Assembly (NCBI RefSeq): GCF_037892195.1
Contig: NZ_JATACI010000002.1
Location: 3,775,225 to 3,839,224 of the forward strand
From: Yoonia sp. GPGPB17
Lineage (GTDB): Bacteria > Pseudomonadota > Alphaproteobacteria > Rhodobacterales > Rhodobacteraceae
DNA length: 64,000 bases
Direction: 5' to 3'
The notes beneath the pieces are model-generated. The model saw only the letters and a list, made by a program, of their open reading frames with translations. It had not been told where the DNA came from and made no database searches. A program made the translations under genes and the position numbers. Position 1 is the stretch's first letter, and the number at the start of each line of letters is the position of its first letter. Of this stretch, positions 25,434-34,560 are shown piece by piece.

Positions 25434-26288
25434 CTAAAAACCGGAATCTTCCGACAGCTTCGCCATCAACTTGGCTTGAACGCTGGCGTCCTGGGCGAGG
25501 CTCGGCAAAGGCTTCTCCTTGCCGTTCGTAATGTAGATGCCGGTTTGGCTGCGATAGCTGTCAATTTGAGCCGCATGGATCATCTTCGCTGCTTGCTTGT
25601 CCGGAGACTTGAAGAGCAGCGGCACCAGCAGTTTCAGGATGCCCGGCATCGCATCGCTAGTTTTTGTCATTGGCGTCACGACCGGACCCGGGCAAACGGA
25701 TCGGACCATAATACCATCGGCATCCAATTCTGAGGACAAAGCGGTCCCCATGGTCGTCAACGCCAACTTCGTCGTTGCATACGCCCCAGTTAGACCCCCG
25801 ATGTCTTTCGGGTCTGAAAGGGTTGTGGTGTCCAGAGACTTTGCAGCGTTTTGGGCGGATGAGGTTGTATTCACGATCATGGACTTCGCCGTAGCGTTTC
25901 GGCTCCGCAGGGCTGGGCGTAAACCTTGTGTCATGACGTACGGCGCCAACGTGTTGACGGCATAGTTTGACTCGTGCCCTTGCGCGCTCATCACTCGTTC
26001 AGAGGTCAGAACGCCTGAGTTATTGAAGAGCAGATCGATTTTCGGATGCAAGCCAACGATGGTTTGAGCTGCTGCCTTGATCTGCTCCACATCCATCAAA
26101 TCGGCAGTCACGGTCTCCACTGCGACGCTCGGATGGTTCGCCTGCAAGTCCGCCTTCTGCGCCTGAGCTTTGGTTTCATTCCTGTTGACCAGAACAAGGT
26201 GCCAACCGGATGCGGCGAGCTGATCGGCGATTGCCCCGCCAATGCCGCCCGTTGACCCCGTGATGACTGCAATCCGTTTTCCGTCCAT
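25434..26288 (-). CDS. Short-chain dehydrogenase/reductase
   Basis: 284 residues. Classical SDR features: the cofactor loop TGSTGGIG near the N-terminus, NNSGV after beta-4 (NNAG equivalent), a Ser in VNTTSSAQ for the catalytic triad, and YATTK (Y-x-x-x-K). The Asn after beta-2 (LVNRNETKAQ) with Arg favours NADPH. The closest type seems to be the retinol-dehydrogenase-like SDRs. The alternative ATG at 26306 adds six residues. It lies 30 bases downstream of an FMN reductase gene on the same strand, so a redox operon is likely. The substrate is unknown. Confidence 0.85.
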   Translation of the reverse strand: MDGKRIAVITGSTGGIGGAIADQLAASGWHLVLVNRNETKAQAQKADLQANHPSVAVETVTADLMDVEQIKAAAQTIVGLHPKIDLLFNNSGVLTSERVMSAQGHESNYAVNTLAPYVMTQGLRPALRSRNATAKSMIVNTTSSAQNAAKSLDTTTLSDPKDIGGLTGAYATTKLALTTMGTALSSELDADGIMVRSVCPGPVVTPMTKTSDAMPGILKLLVPLLFKSPDKQAAKMIHAAQIDSYRSQTGIYITNGKEKPLPSLAQDASVQAKLMAKLSEDSGF

Positions 26289-26318
26289 AGCGTCTTTCCT
26301 ATTCATTCGTGTCGAGGA

Positions 26319-26852
26319 TCAGGCAAGTAGGCCGGAGACAGCCTGCTCGATGCCATCACGGTCTTCGTCTCGTGTGAGCGTTCTACCGTCCCAAGCGTCA
26401 GCCCAGTTTCCGACCCCAAATTTGCCTTTGATATCCATGCCAAAGAAAGGTGCGGTTAGTTCCTGAGTTTGCAGGACATTTGCACCCGCGCGCCGCCCGG
26501 GGCTTGCCGCCAAAAGGACGAACGGCTTGTCCTGCCAGACCTTCTGGTCGATCCGGCTCATCCAGTCGTAGATGTTCTTCCAAGCCGCGGTGACAAAGCC
26601 GTTGTATTCGGCGAACGAGACGATCAGCGCGTCGGCGGCACCGATTTCATTAAAGAGACTTTGCGCCAGGGGATGAATGCCGTCTGCCCTTTGGCGATCG
26701 GGCGAATAAATTGGCATTTCGTAGTCGTTGATATCGACGAACGTCACGTCGGCTGTAGGATGCAGCGCTTGGAGCCGCTGTGCTGCATAGCTGACCAAGG
26801 CGCGGTTGATGGATGTGGTGCTGTTTGATGCAGCGAACGCGAGAACTTTCAT
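26319..26852 (-). CDS. NADPH-dependent FMN reductase family protein
   Basis: 177 residues, a flavodoxin-like fold. FAASNSTTSINRALVSYAA is the phosphate-binding loop for FMN. NDYEMPIYSPDRQ is the family's D-x-P region, and DALIVSFAEYNGFVTAAWKN matches the P-E-Y-N-x-s motif with Ala for Pro. These enzymes (ArsH/SsuE/ChrR type) reduce FMN, quinones or azo compounds. It is divergent from the LysR gene at 26998, whose product is the obvious regulator candidate for this gene and the SDR downstream. Confidence 0.85.
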   Translation of the reverse strand: MKVLAFAASNSTTSINRALVSYAAQRLQALHPTADVTFVDINDYEMPIYSPDRQRADGIHPLAQSLFNEIGAADALIVSFAEYNGFVTAAWKNIYDWMSRIDQKVWQDKPFVLLAASPGRRAGANVLQTQELTAPFFGMDIKGKFGVGNWADAWDGRTLTRDEDRDGIEQAVSGLLA

Positions 26853-26997
26853 TGCGGCTCCTTTAGTTTCTGGCGCGCAGCCTATCTTTCGGTTGTGCTG
26901 CCTCAATGTCTCGATAAGCGCATTGGATGCGCGTTCCTGCGACAACCAGAGACTTAACTTGCGGGTATGGGTGCATAGATGCGACCGTGAGAGGCGC

Positions 26998-27864
26998 ATG
27001 ATGAATCTTTGGACCGAAATTTATACTGCCTATCGCGTGGCGACCGCGGGTACCGTCAGCAAGGCTGCGGCAGAGCTGGGCGTGCACCGCGCGACGGTCA
27101 ATCGCCACATCGACGCGCTTGAAGCCGCGCTGGGAACGCGTCTGTTCTTGCGTCATCGGCGTGGGTACCAGCTGACCGATGCGGGCCAAGAGTTTCTGAC
27201 CGTGGCGGAGCGTTCCCACGAGATGCTCGAGGACTTTTTTGCACGTATGCGCGTCCAAAAGGCCGATGTGGCCGGAGAGGTCATTGTCACCACGCTCTTT
27301 CCGTTCACAGATTTTATACTGCCTGCCATTTTGAACTTTCGTCGTCGACACCCAAAGACGCGTGTCACGGTCACGACCGGCAACAAGCTTCTGAGTTTGG
27401 AACGCGCCGAGGCGCATGTGGCGTTGCGTGTGGGCGCCAAGCCCACGCATGGTGACTATGTGGTCCAGCCCTTTTGTACGCTGGATTTCGCGCTCTTCGC
27501 GCATCCGGACTATATTGATCGGTACGGGCGACCGGATTTGCTGGATCTTTCGGGTCATTGGTTCGTTGGCAATCCCGGGGAAGAGAGCGCCGCCCCCTTT
27601 GAAGCGTGGTTGGCTAAGAACATAAATCCCGAACAAATCGTTCTGAAATCAAGCAACGCAAAGGTCCTCGAAACCGCCGTTCGAGATGGGGCCGGAATTG
27701 GCTTTATCCCAGTATCGGTTGCTGAACGTGCGGGTGGATTGGAGCAAGTATCACCCGCGCTTCCTGAATGGACGGTCAAAAGCTGGCTGGTGACCCACGT
27801 TGATGTGCACCGCTCGGACAAAGTCCAAGCGATGCTCACACATCTGAAGTCCATCCTCACCTAA
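26998..27864 (+). CDS. LysR-family transcriptional regulator
   Basis: 288 residues. The winged helix-turn-helix spans residues about 5-65 (YRVATAGTVSKAAAELGVHR then ATVNRHIDALEAALGTRLFL). The rest is a periplasmic-binding-type effector domain starting near EVIVTTLFPFTD. Regulators of this class usually control the divergent gene; here that is the FMN reductase/SDR pair across 145 bases. Its TAA stop interlocks with the TAG of the convergent gene at 27861. The first of two adjacent ATGs (26998) is used. The effector is unknown. Confidence 0.9.
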   Translation: MMNLWTEIYTAYRVATAGTVSKAAAELGVHRATVNRHIDALEAALGTRLFLRHRRGYQLTDAGQEFLTVAERSHEMLEDFFARMRVQKADVAGEVIVTTLFPFTDFILPAILNFRRRHPKTRVTVTTGNKLLSLERAEAHVALRVGAKPTHGDYVVQPFCTLDFALFAHPDYIDRYGRPDLLDLSGHWFVGNPGEESAAPFEAWLAKNINPEQIVLKSSNAKVLETAVRDGAGIGFIPVSVAERAGGLEQVSPALPEWTVKSWLVTHVDVHRSDKVQAMLTHLKSILT

Positions 27865-28663
27865 GCCCCCGGACGGAACGGCAGGCGACCCAGCCAAGGT
27901 TCCGGGGCCTGACCAGATGGACGGTCGAAGAGAACACCAGGTCGGTTACCGGCCAAGTCTTCCAAGCTGTCTTCGATTATCAGGTTGTACGATTCAGCCT
28001 TCCAAGCTTCGCGCGGTATGAATTGCCAACCGTCTTCGCCCGGGCTCAATCCGATTTGCCCAGGGACAATCGATCCTTCGGCGTCAAGAACGCGTAGTCG
28101 AAATGCGAGAGACAAGTGGTCGTGTGGACTGCCAAGATTGACGCTCAAAGGGTCGCGCGACCCGATCTTTGGTGTGTTCAACACCCATTCGCTGGGATCT
28201 GGTGGATCGAAGTCTGGGGGCCTACTTGAAACGCGAAGGTCGTGTTTTGGCCCAACACACAGCCATCGACGTCCATCGACCCACCTGAAACCTCAAGGGT
28301 GTAGGACTGACCAGACCTGAGAGCGCGACCCATAGCCTCGCTCGCATCCAATCCTGTTTTCACGCGGCCTGGGTCCATCAGCACCGTCAGGCGGCGGCGA
28401 TCTTGGGACCAAAGGTCTTCTCTCGTGGGAAGAAATACCCCGTCCATGGGCGTGCCATCGGCGTCGAGCAAACGAATGTCTGACAACCCAGCAGAAGTCG
28501 CCATGGCGCGGGGATAATAGACGTAAACGCGCAGCAAGTTTTCCGGCAGAACCTGCGCGGTGGGGTAAATGTCAACGCGCCCTGCTTCAGGCTCAGGGCA
28601 TGCCGCGACTGCTGTCGTCGCCCCGCCAAGCAGGGCGACGATGAGACCAACGCGGAATGTCAC
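27861..28663 (-). pseudogene. Exported protein, one-base frameshift
   Basis: A signal peptide (FRVGLIVALLGGATTAVA) is followed by a beta-rich domain starting ACPEPEAGRVDIYPTAQVLP, then, in a second frame, FDRPSGQAPEPWLGRLPFRP at the end. The two frames join if the G run at 28216-28220 (plus strand) has one more base, giving 267 residues with the bridging text VGPPDFDPPDPSEW. The protein family is unknown to me. It overlaps the upstream propeller gene by ATGA, so the pair is coupled and probably both are exported. Treat it as intact if the run is undercalled. Confidence 0.75.
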
Positions 28664-29904
28664 TGGCGAATTTGCCCCGGGAAGCCTTCGTCAGACTTCA
28701 ACAGGTTCTGGAACATACGGACGCCGTTCGACATCTCATCATCGGCATAGGCGTAGTCCGGGAAGTTATACTCGCTGATAAAGTCGCTCAGGCGGAAGAA
28801 CGATCCCTTGCGGAAGGACACAAGCTCCATGGCGCCGGTGTCCAGATCCCGGCGCAGAGCGAGCAGGAACTGACCATCTTGGTCGGCCATATGCACGACA
28901 CCTGACAGCGGCAGTGGCACGGTTTGCACACCCGAAGTTGCCCCCAGATACGGTACAGGCTCGGTGATCCCCGGACCAGCGGCGGCGGCAGTCAGGTTTT
29001 CAAGAGTGATGAGGTCTGCATCCATTTCCCGGTTCACCACCAGGACGTAGCTCGACACCTGACCCTGAAAGTTGGCGGCCGAGAACGAGATCAAATCAAG
29101 GGGCGTGTTACCGTACCCAAGTTCTGCGATCGTTTTGCCGGTCACATGAGCCCCATCGGCCAAATCACCCACTGGGATCGTCACCAGCGGCGTGCAGGTA
29201 TAGGCTGCAACGGCGGTCGACGTACCATCGATATCGACAACTGCCATGGCTCGTATTGGGGCGCGCGTTTCGTTTTGGTTGTGTGCGGCGTGATAAATCT
29301 CGATGCTGGTGGACGTGGCGTTCCCATCGAAGGGAAACGGTACACGGCGCAGGGTAGACGCAAACTCGCCTGTCGAAACGCCTGATACAAAGAGTTCGCC
29401 GTTTGCATAATCGAGGTCAGTGACCGTTAGCGAAGGCGCTGGAATATCGCGCCAGAAGGTAACGCCCGCATCGGCAGTGTCTTGAAGCGTGAACTTGGAC
29501 GACGGGTAAGCGTCCAGATCCAGCGTGCGCACAGTGCCATCGCGCGAGATGGCAAGAACTGCGCCCGTTTCAACGCCGTCGACGGTGGTGGTCGCAGAAA
29601 CGAACGCCTCGCGCGTCACAGGGTGTACAACCAAATCGCTGTAGATCACGCGGCCGGTGGCGCCGAGCGTCTCGGTCACCAGTTGATCGACATCTAGGAG
29701 GTTGAAGGCAGCATCCTGTTCGGGCGCGTCACCGCCGCCGGGCAATGCGTAGGCGTGGATCGCGCCACCGGCGGAATCGGCCACAAACAGGGTGTTGTCT
29801 GGACCAAACTCAAGAATGCCAAATGATTGAGGCATATCAGCCGTCGCGGCTCCTGCGGATAACGCTAGGGCAGCAACGGCGGAAAGGGATTTACGTGCGG
29901 ACAT
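28660..29904 (-). CDS. Exported beta-propeller-like protein
   Basis: 414 residues with a signal peptide (KSLSAVAALALSAGAATA). The mature part is a series of sandwich strands with NHL/SMP-like blocks, for example GILEFGPDNTLFVADSAGGA near the start, VTDLDYANGELFVSGV and MAVVDIDGTSTAVAAYTC. This suggests a six- or seven-bladed propeller in the periplasm, possibly a lactonase-like or binding protein. AGAGGAG lies eight bases before the ATG. It is followed by an exported protein with ATGA overlap, and DoxX and an alpha/beta hydrolase lie upstream on the same strand. Confidence 0.7.
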   Translation of the reverse strand: MSARKSLSAVAALALSAGAATADMPQSFGILEFGPDNTLFVADSAGGAIHAYALPGGGDAPEQDAAFNLLDVDQLVTETLGATGRVIYSDLVVHPVTREAFVSATTTVDGVETGAVLAISRDGTVRTLDLDAYPSSKFTLQDTADAGVTFWRDIPAPSLTVTDLDYANGELFVSGVSTGEFASTLRRVPFPFDGNATSTSIEIYHAAHNQNETRAPIRAMAVVDIDGTSTAVAAYTCTPLVTIPVGDLADGAHVTGKTIAELGYGNTPLDLISFSAANFQGQVSSYVLVVNREMDADLITLENLTAAAAGPGITEPVPYLGATSGVQTVPLPLSGVVHMADQDGQFLLALRRDLDTGAMELVSFRKGSFFRLSDFISEYNFPDYAYADDEMSNGVRMFQNLLKSDEGFPGQIRQ

Positions 29905-29993
29905 AAAAGCTCCTCTTGTGATGGGGTGGAGATCGCATTTTGCGGTTGGCGATGCAGAGATGAGAAACGCCGCGCTAGTGCGAGGCAACCGAT

Positions 29994-30020
29994 CCAAACG
30001 CGCAGCGGATGCGCGTTTGG
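29994..30020. terminator. Strong hairpin after the DoxX gene
   Basis: CCAAACGCGCA-GCGGA-TGCGCGTTTGG: an 11-bp perfect stem with a five-base loop, 27 bases downstream of the DoxX stop. No long T run follows on the minus strand, so it may be a weak or Rho-aided terminator or an mRNA stabiliser. Confidence 0.5.
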
Positions 30021-30046
30021 AGACGCCGGTGTTCGGGGGCTTGGCA

Positions 30047-30412
30047 CTAAGCAAAACCCAACCGGGCCATGAAGAGTTCAAGCCTTGCGCGGTCGATCCA
30101 AAACAGGATGCAGCAAAGGACAGCCAGGACAAGCGCCGGAACCGCCGACGGGCCAATGACAAAGATGTGGAACAGCGCCCCACAGATCATTGTGGCAAAG
30201 AGCATGCTGCTCCCCAGAACACTCAGAAAAGGGACCCAGAGCATTGCCGCGGCACCCAGTTCCACAGAAGCGGTGAGGTAACGGAACCATTGCCCCCAAC
30301 CAATCGCATCAAAGGTTTCGACCATCATGCTGACGCCGATCAATTTTGCGCCGCCAGCGGCAACAAAAATCACGGTGAGAAGCACCCTAAGTGCCATGAA
30401 AACGTAGGGCAT
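30047..30412 (-). CDS. DoxX-like membrane protein
   Basis: 121 residues, four membrane helices at about 5-24, 45-62, 66-86 and 91-110. The pattern ALRVLLTVIFVAAGGAKLIG near the N-terminus and FDAIGWGQWFRYLTASVELG match DoxX-like proteins, which are linked to thiosulfate oxidation or membrane redox stress in different bacteria; the true role here is unknown. It lies 8 bases downstream of the alpha/beta hydrolase gene, so the two are one operon. Confidence 0.75.
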   Translation of the reverse strand: MPYVFMALRVLLTVIFVAAGGAKLIGVSMMVETFDAIGWGQWFRYLTASVELGAAAMLWVPFLSVLGSSMLFATMICGALFHIFVIGPSAVPALVLAVLCCILFWIDRARLELFMARLGFA

Positions 30413-30420
30413 CGGCGACC

Positions 30421-31545
30421 TCAGTTCTTCGCGGGAAACTGGAAGTTCACTGGGTGCGAGAAGACCCTGTCTGGTCGGTTGGCATTGCCGCTGCTGAAGA
30501 GCTCTCGGGCAAGGTCCGCAACCATGTGGGGATCTTCCGCATGCAGGAAGTGGTTCGCCGCGACCAAGGCAACACGGGCATCTGGAAGCAGATCAGCCGA
30601 TGTCATGTACTCTTCCGCCTTTTGCCCGGGATCGTCTGTACCTTGGATCAAAAGGACAGGCATCGTCATCTTTGGAATGACGTTTTCCATCCTGAAAGCG
30701 AGCTCGATGTCAAAGCTGGTGCCTTGAAAGGTCCGCGCGGCCGCCTCTGGTGTACCAGGAAAGCTAAACTCCCAATTCAGGCGCTGAAGGAACCGCTCTG
30801 GAAAGTGAACTGACCCGTAATTGCTCGAATAGGCTGTGCCAGCGAGGTTTTCTTGGCTTTGAAACTCGACCGAGGCCATCGCAGCGTGAGGGGGACGCGG
30901 CAAACCGTGTGGCTTATCAAACGATTGTTGCATCCGCACATAAGCGGAAACACGGTCGCTCATGCCGTCAATCGCGAGGAGGTTTTCGCTCACAATCGTG
31001 CCGCGATCATGGCTTATGAGGTTGAAGGCGCTGACCCCAATTTTGTCGAGCAGAGCAGCCAAGCTTCCTGCTGCGCCTGCATAGCTCACGTCCACCTCAG
31101 GGCCCTTGTCCGACTGACCATAGCCCAGGACATCAACCGCGATCACGTAATACTCGTCTGACAAAAGAGCCATAACCTCGGCGTTGGCCCACCATGTGTC
31201 GGGGTAGCCGTGGACCATCAGCACGACTTCATCTGCCGGGTCACCTGCAGTCACGAAATGCCAGACAGGCCCATCCGCTTCCACAAACCAATGCGTGCCA
31301 AACGCGCCAAACCCGAGGTACTCGATTTCGCCATGTTGGCTTACCTTCAGGGTTTGCGGAGTGGCTTCAGCATAGCGGCTCGTATCATCGGCAATCCGCG
31401 CCAGCGGATAGGGTTCATATGAAAACTCATCCCATGCTGGCTCATCCCCGTCGGCAATGGCTGCGCCGGTCACTGAGAGGCTCATGAGCAGGGCGACTGC
31501 AGTTCCGGTTAATGTTTGTATGAAAAATCGGCAGTTTGCGGACAT
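30421..31545 (-). CDS. Exported alpha/beta hydrolase, epoxide hydrolase/dehalogenase type
   Basis: 374 residues. An N-terminal hydrophobic segment (FFIQTLTGTAVALLMSLSVT) is a signal peptide. The catalytic domain has the oxyanion motif HGYPDTWW, the nucleophile elbow SHDRG with Asp as nucleophile (a sign of epoxide hydrolases and haloalkane dehalogenases rather than esterases), the acid region IQGTDDPG and the His in NHFLHAEDP. The enzyme is therefore likely periplasmic and opens an epoxide or carbon-halogen bond through an ester intermediate. It is divergent from a LysR gene at 31637 that probably regulates it. Confidence 0.8.
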   Translation of the reverse strand: MSANCRFFIQTLTGTAVALLMSLSVTGAAIADGDEPAWDEFSYEPYPLARIADDTSRYAEATPQTLKVSQHGEIEYLGFGAFGTHWFVEADGPVWHFVTAGDPADEVVLMVHGYPDTWWANAEVMALLSDEYYVIAVDVLGYGQSDKGPEVDVSYAGAAGSLAALLDKIGVSAFNLISHDRGTIVSENLLAIDGMSDRVSAYVRMQQSFDKPHGLPRPPHAAMASVEFQSQENLAGTAYSSNYGSVHFPERFLQRLNWEFSFPGTPEAAARTFQGTSFDIELAFRMENVIPKMTMPVLLIQGTDDPGQKAEEYMTSADLLPDARVALVAANHFLHAEDPHMVADLARELFSSGNANRPDRVFSHPVNFQFPAKN

Positions 31546-31636
31546 CGATCATCTCCTTGCTTTGGGGCGGACACAATCAAGTTAGCGACAACTTAAAGAA
31601 TTGATCCAATTGATATTTCCCATAAGCTCCATTGCT

Positions 31637-32563
31637 ATGAGGAATGTTCGCAATACAGATTTAAACCTGCTGGTGGTTTTTGACGCCGTCATGGCTGAGC
31701 GCAGCGTCACCAAAGCCGGAGAACGGATTGGCCTGGCGCAACCCTCGATGAGCAACGCACTTTCTCGGCTCCGCGCCCTCTTTGACGATGATCTTTTTGT
31801 GCGAACACCCAGTGGCATGATGCCGACCCAAGTGGCTTTGGACGCCGCACACCATGTACGAGCCGCCATTATCGCTGCGGAAGACGCCTTGAGTGCTGCA
31901 ACCGCATTCGATCCCCAAACTCACGAAGGCGGGATCACACTTCTCACGAGCGACTTGATGGAATTGACGGTGGTGCCAGAAATCGTGCGCGCGTTGCGAA
32001 AGTCAGCGCCAGGCATCCGTCTTAAGACCCTGGGACTGGTTCGAGGTCAGATCGCCGACGACTTGGATGCCGGTCACGCAGACTTGGCGCTTTCGCCAAT
32101 TTCCGACATTCCTACGCGGTTTCATCATCAGGTCCTGTGTGAGGAGCCCTTTGCAGGCATCGCCAGGTTCGATCATCCCATCTTGAATGGACCTGTTACA
32201 CTCGACGGCTTCCTATCGCACAAACACGCGCTTCTTTCGCACCGATCGGATGGAAAAGGCATCATTGACGAGGTGTTGGCAACCAAAGGCCTGACTCGCG
32301 ATGTGGCTGTCAGTGTGTCCAACTTCGCGACGCTCCCACCGCTTGTTGTGGAGACAAATGTCATCGCGGTCTTGCCACGGCGTTTGGCAGCCAAGGCGGA
32401 CAGGGAGCTTCCGGTCACACTGTTTGAACTGCCGTTTGAGGTGCCAACAGTCCAATCGAAGCTGATTTGGGGACGTGGCGCAGACCGATCCCGCATGCAG
32501 ACTTGGTTCAGAAAGCTTGTTGCCGGTATTGTTGTCGCCGATAACAGCGAACGGCGGCTTTAG
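31637..32563 (+). CDS. LysR-family transcriptional regulator
   Basis: 308 residues. HTH region: DLNLLVVFDAVMAERSVTKA then GERIGLAQPSMSNALSRLRA and LFDDDLFVRTPSGM. The C-terminal effector domain runs from about residue 90. The N-terminal type is close to the NodD/LinR subgroup. It is divergent from the hydrolase/DoxX operon with 91 bases between starts, the usual arrangement for regulation of the divergent gene. The ATG at 31637 is chosen because the HTH starts directly after it. After its stop the recombinase module begins, so it marks the end of the metabolic block. Confidence 0.9.
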   Translation: MRNVRNTDLNLLVVFDAVMAERSVTKAGERIGLAQPSMSNALSRLRALFDDDLFVRTPSGMMPTQVALDAAHHVRAAIIAAEDALSAATAFDPQTHEGGITLLTSDLMELTVVPEIVRALRKSAPGIRLKTLGLVRGQIADDLDAGHADLALSPISDIPTRFHHQVLCEEPFAGIARFDHPILNGPVTLDGFLSHKHALLSHRSDGKGIIDEVLATKGLTRDVAVSVSNFATLPPLVVETNVIAVLPRRLAAKADRELPVTLFELPFEVPTVQSKLIWGRGADRSRMQTWFRKLVAGIVVADNSERRL

Positions 32564-32915
32564 CGGGGCGCGCGGCAGCATTGAGAGAGATGGGCGAACG
32601 TCCGGTCAGGGCCCCTCTTGCAAAGGCCAATGGCGGCTTTCCGCGTTTCACGGCCATTTGAACACGGCGCAGCATTTTGCACTGTGGGCTCATTTGTTGA
32701 GTCCGCCGCGCTCAGTGTGAACGGCTGCATTGGAAAAATGCGATCTCACCACCAATTCCTCCCAACATAACAAAATATAATTTTCCTGCTGTTCAGCCCT
32801 AAGCAGTTGGAAACACTGAGCGCCAGAAAACGGTCGCTCTACTCGTCAGATGGCAACATAACAAAATCCCACACAGTCAGGAAAACGTTATGTTTCAATT
32901 ATTTGGCGAGAATAG
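32564..32915. promoter_or_regulatory. Recombinase upstream region with AACATAAC repeats
   Basis: No gene. From about 32760 the sequence is conserved with 61018-61173 upstream of the third recombinase copy. Shared elements are AACATAAC at 32764-32771 and 32855-32862, its inverse GTTATGTT at 32887-32894, and the block GCCAGAAAACGGTCG. Two direct copies and one inverted copy of an eight-base motif just before a recombinase gene could be operators or recombinase-binding sites. The part before 32760 holds nothing I recognise. Confidence 0.55.
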
Positions 32916-33485
32916 ATGAAACAGGCAAAAGTGTTATCTTCTGAGGAACTGAAGCGCGTGATGGCCATCTGCGCAAGCATGCAGAACGGCAAGCGCAACA
33001 GGTTGATGCTTATGCTTTCCCACTACGCTGGCATGCGCGTGGGCGAGATCGCCTCACTAAAATGGGCGGATGTGCTGGATCGTGACCTCAAACCCAAAGC
33101 AATGTTCTACCTCAAAGCTGAGAACACCAAAGCAAAGGAAGCGCGGCAGGTGCACTTGAACGCTAAGCTGCAGAAGGAGCTTTCCACCTACTGGGCGCAG
33201 CTGGATCGCTGGAGGGCACCTGATCGGCCTGTGATCGAGTCCCAAAAGGGTGGACACTTCACGCCCAACAGCATGGTCCAAGCTTTTGCCCGTGTGTTTG
33301 ATGCCGCTGGGATTGAAGATGCGTCCTCACACAGTGGACGGCGCTGGTTCATCACGCGCATGGCGCATGCTGGCATTTCGCCGAAAGTAATTATGGAGCT
33401 TGCTGGACACAAACAGCTGACCACCACGCAACGGTACATCGATGTTTCGGATGAGCAAAAGCGAAGCGCGGTTGAGGTGCTGTAG
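32916..33485 (+). CDS. Minimal tyrosine recombinase
   Basis: 189 residues, only the catalytic domain, like FimB/FimE-size recombinases. Catalytic residues are visible: Arg in YAGMRVGEIASLKW, Lys in LKAENTKAKEARQ, H-x-x-R in SSHSGRRWFITRM, His in ELAGHKQ and the nucleophile Tyr in TTQRYIDVSD. There is no N-terminal core-binding SAM-like domain, so it may recognise short sites or need a partner. It is the only intact one of three copies in the window (remnants at 14454-14610 and 61174-61509). Palindromic repeat E directly follows its stop. The ATG at 32916 begins MKQAKVLSSEELKR, shared with the third copy. Confidence 0.9.
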   Translation: MKQAKVLSSEELKRVMAICASMQNGKRNRLMLMLSHYAGMRVGEIASLKWADVLDRDLKPKAMFYLKAENTKAKEARQVHLNAKLQKELSTYWAQLDRWRAPDRPVIESQKGGHFTPNSMVQAFARVFDAAGIEDASSHSGRRWFITRMAHAGISPKVIMELAGHKQLTTTQRYIDVSDEQKRSAVEVL

Positions 33486-33486
33486 G

Positions 33487-33542
33487 TTTTCCCGGGAAAA
33501 TTCTGCCAAATAATTTTCTGCGGAAAGTTCTCACGAGTTCTT
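33487..33542. repeat. Palindromic GAAAGTTC-type repeat, copy E
   Basis: TTTTCCCGGGAAAATTCTG followed by AATTTTCTGCGGAAAGTTC. It lies between convergent stops of the recombinase and a ParD-like gene, and is closely similar to copy A in the duplicate module. The first part is a perfect ATTTTCCC/GGGAAAAT-type palindrome. Confidence 0.6.
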
Positions 33543-33544
33543 TC

Positions 33545-33775
33545 TTACTTGTCCATGCTGGTTTTGGCCTCTGCTTTTAAGTCAGCCCAGCTGATGCTTT
33601 CATCCACACCACTATCCAAACCCCGTTGGATTGCATCATCCAAAGCTGTCTGCTTTTCGCGTCGCTCCAGTGCCTCCAAAGCCGCATTTACAACGGAAGC
33701 GCGATCCGAATACGCCCCGGTTTCCAACAACCGTTTAATGATCAGCTCGTCTTGCCCTGTGATTTCGATTTCCAT
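33545..33775 (-). CDS. Orphan ParD/RHH antitoxin
   Basis: 76 residues with a ribbon-helix-helix N-terminus (EIEITGQDELIIKRLLETGA then SDRASVVNAALEALERRE) and an acidic tail DESISWADLKAEA that resembles that of the ParD at 14992. No toxin gene is present at either side. In the duplicate module a full parDE pair holds this place, so the toxin may have been lost here. It is divergent from the duplicated gene at 33829 with 53 bases between. Confidence 0.75.
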   Translation of the reverse strand: MEIEITGQDELIIKRLLETGAYSDRASVVNAALEALERREKQTALDDAIQRGLDSGVDESISWADLKAEAKTSMDK

Positions 33776-33828
33776 GCGCTTTGAATTGGTTGCTTGCGTC
33801 CCCGTTAAGCTAGCGCCAGTTTCCCAAC

Positions 33829-34560
33829 ATGATCAAGCTCAACCCCATCCCTGATGATGACCCCCTGCTGGACCGATCCAAGCTGCTCTACGCGTTGGAA
33901 CAGACAATCCGATATGCTGAGGAAAACGGCGGCGTCGGCTTGACCCAAACCAAACTGTTCAATCGCAAGTTTGCCCATTGGGGTGCGCGGAATTTCAACT
34001 GGCCTACGTATTCAGAGGAAAAACTGCTGCGGGTCCAAAAGGTACTAAACGAATGGGACGTGCCGCCGGTAATGGTGATCCATGATGTGATGACCATTGC
34101 CAAATGGGGTCGGCACGTGAAGGGCAAGTTTCAGCTGTCCAAAAGTATCAAGCAGCTGGCGCAGCATCGTGGGCAGCTATTTGGGGAACTGACCCAGCAG
34201 TTTTTGTTCCGTTACAATCATGGCCGGATGAGCCGTATCGATTTTCAAGCACCTGGGGATTGGCGGGACTTTTTGAACATCATCAACGTTGAAGCCCATG
34301 AGGGCATGACGGAACCGCAGTTGGTCAAAGCTCTATATGGGATGGACGAGCCGGATGACCCCTTTGAACGGGAGCATCGTGATCATCGTTGGTTCCTATC
34401 ATCCGAGGTGCTGCGCCCACTGTGTTGGATGGGTTTCCTCGAGGAAATCCGCGTCAGTGAAGACCGGCTTGCGGATCGCGTGTTTTGGAAAACCCCGCTT
34501 TGGCCCACGTGCTTTACACTAGATACAGACCACTATCTGGTCGAACCAACCAAACACTGA
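33829..34560 (+). CDS. Conserved hypothetical protein, duplicated module copy 2
   Basis: 243 residues, MIKLNPIPDDDPLLDRSKLL onwards, nearly identical to 15348-16064 and with the longer, probably genuine C-terminus (FTLDTDHYLVEPTKH). It is soluble, mostly helical, and rich in Trp, His and Arg, with a WRDFLNIINVEAHEG block. No family is recognised. A ParD-like gene precedes both copies. A phage-type or antitoxin-partner role is possible but nothing in the sequence proves it. No start other than the ATG at 33829 fits the duplicate. Confidence 0.7.
   Translation: MIKLNPIPDDDPLLDRSKLLYALEQTIRYAEENGGVGLTQTKLFNRKFAHWGARNFNWPTYSEEKLLRVQKVLNEWDVPPVMVIHDVMTIAKWGRHVKGKFQLSKSIKQLAQHRGQLFGELTQQFLFRYNHGRMSRIDFQAPGDWRDFLNIINVEAHEGMTEPQLVKALYGMDEPDDPFEREHRDHRWFLSSEVLRPLCWMGFLEEIRVSEDRLADRVFWKTPLWPTCFTLDTDHYLVEPTKH

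Noticed and set aside
28660..30183. A 507-codon protein starting at 30183
   Set aside because: The first 93 codons are antisense to DoxX and the intergenic hairpin. A ribosome site and signal peptide place the start at 29904.
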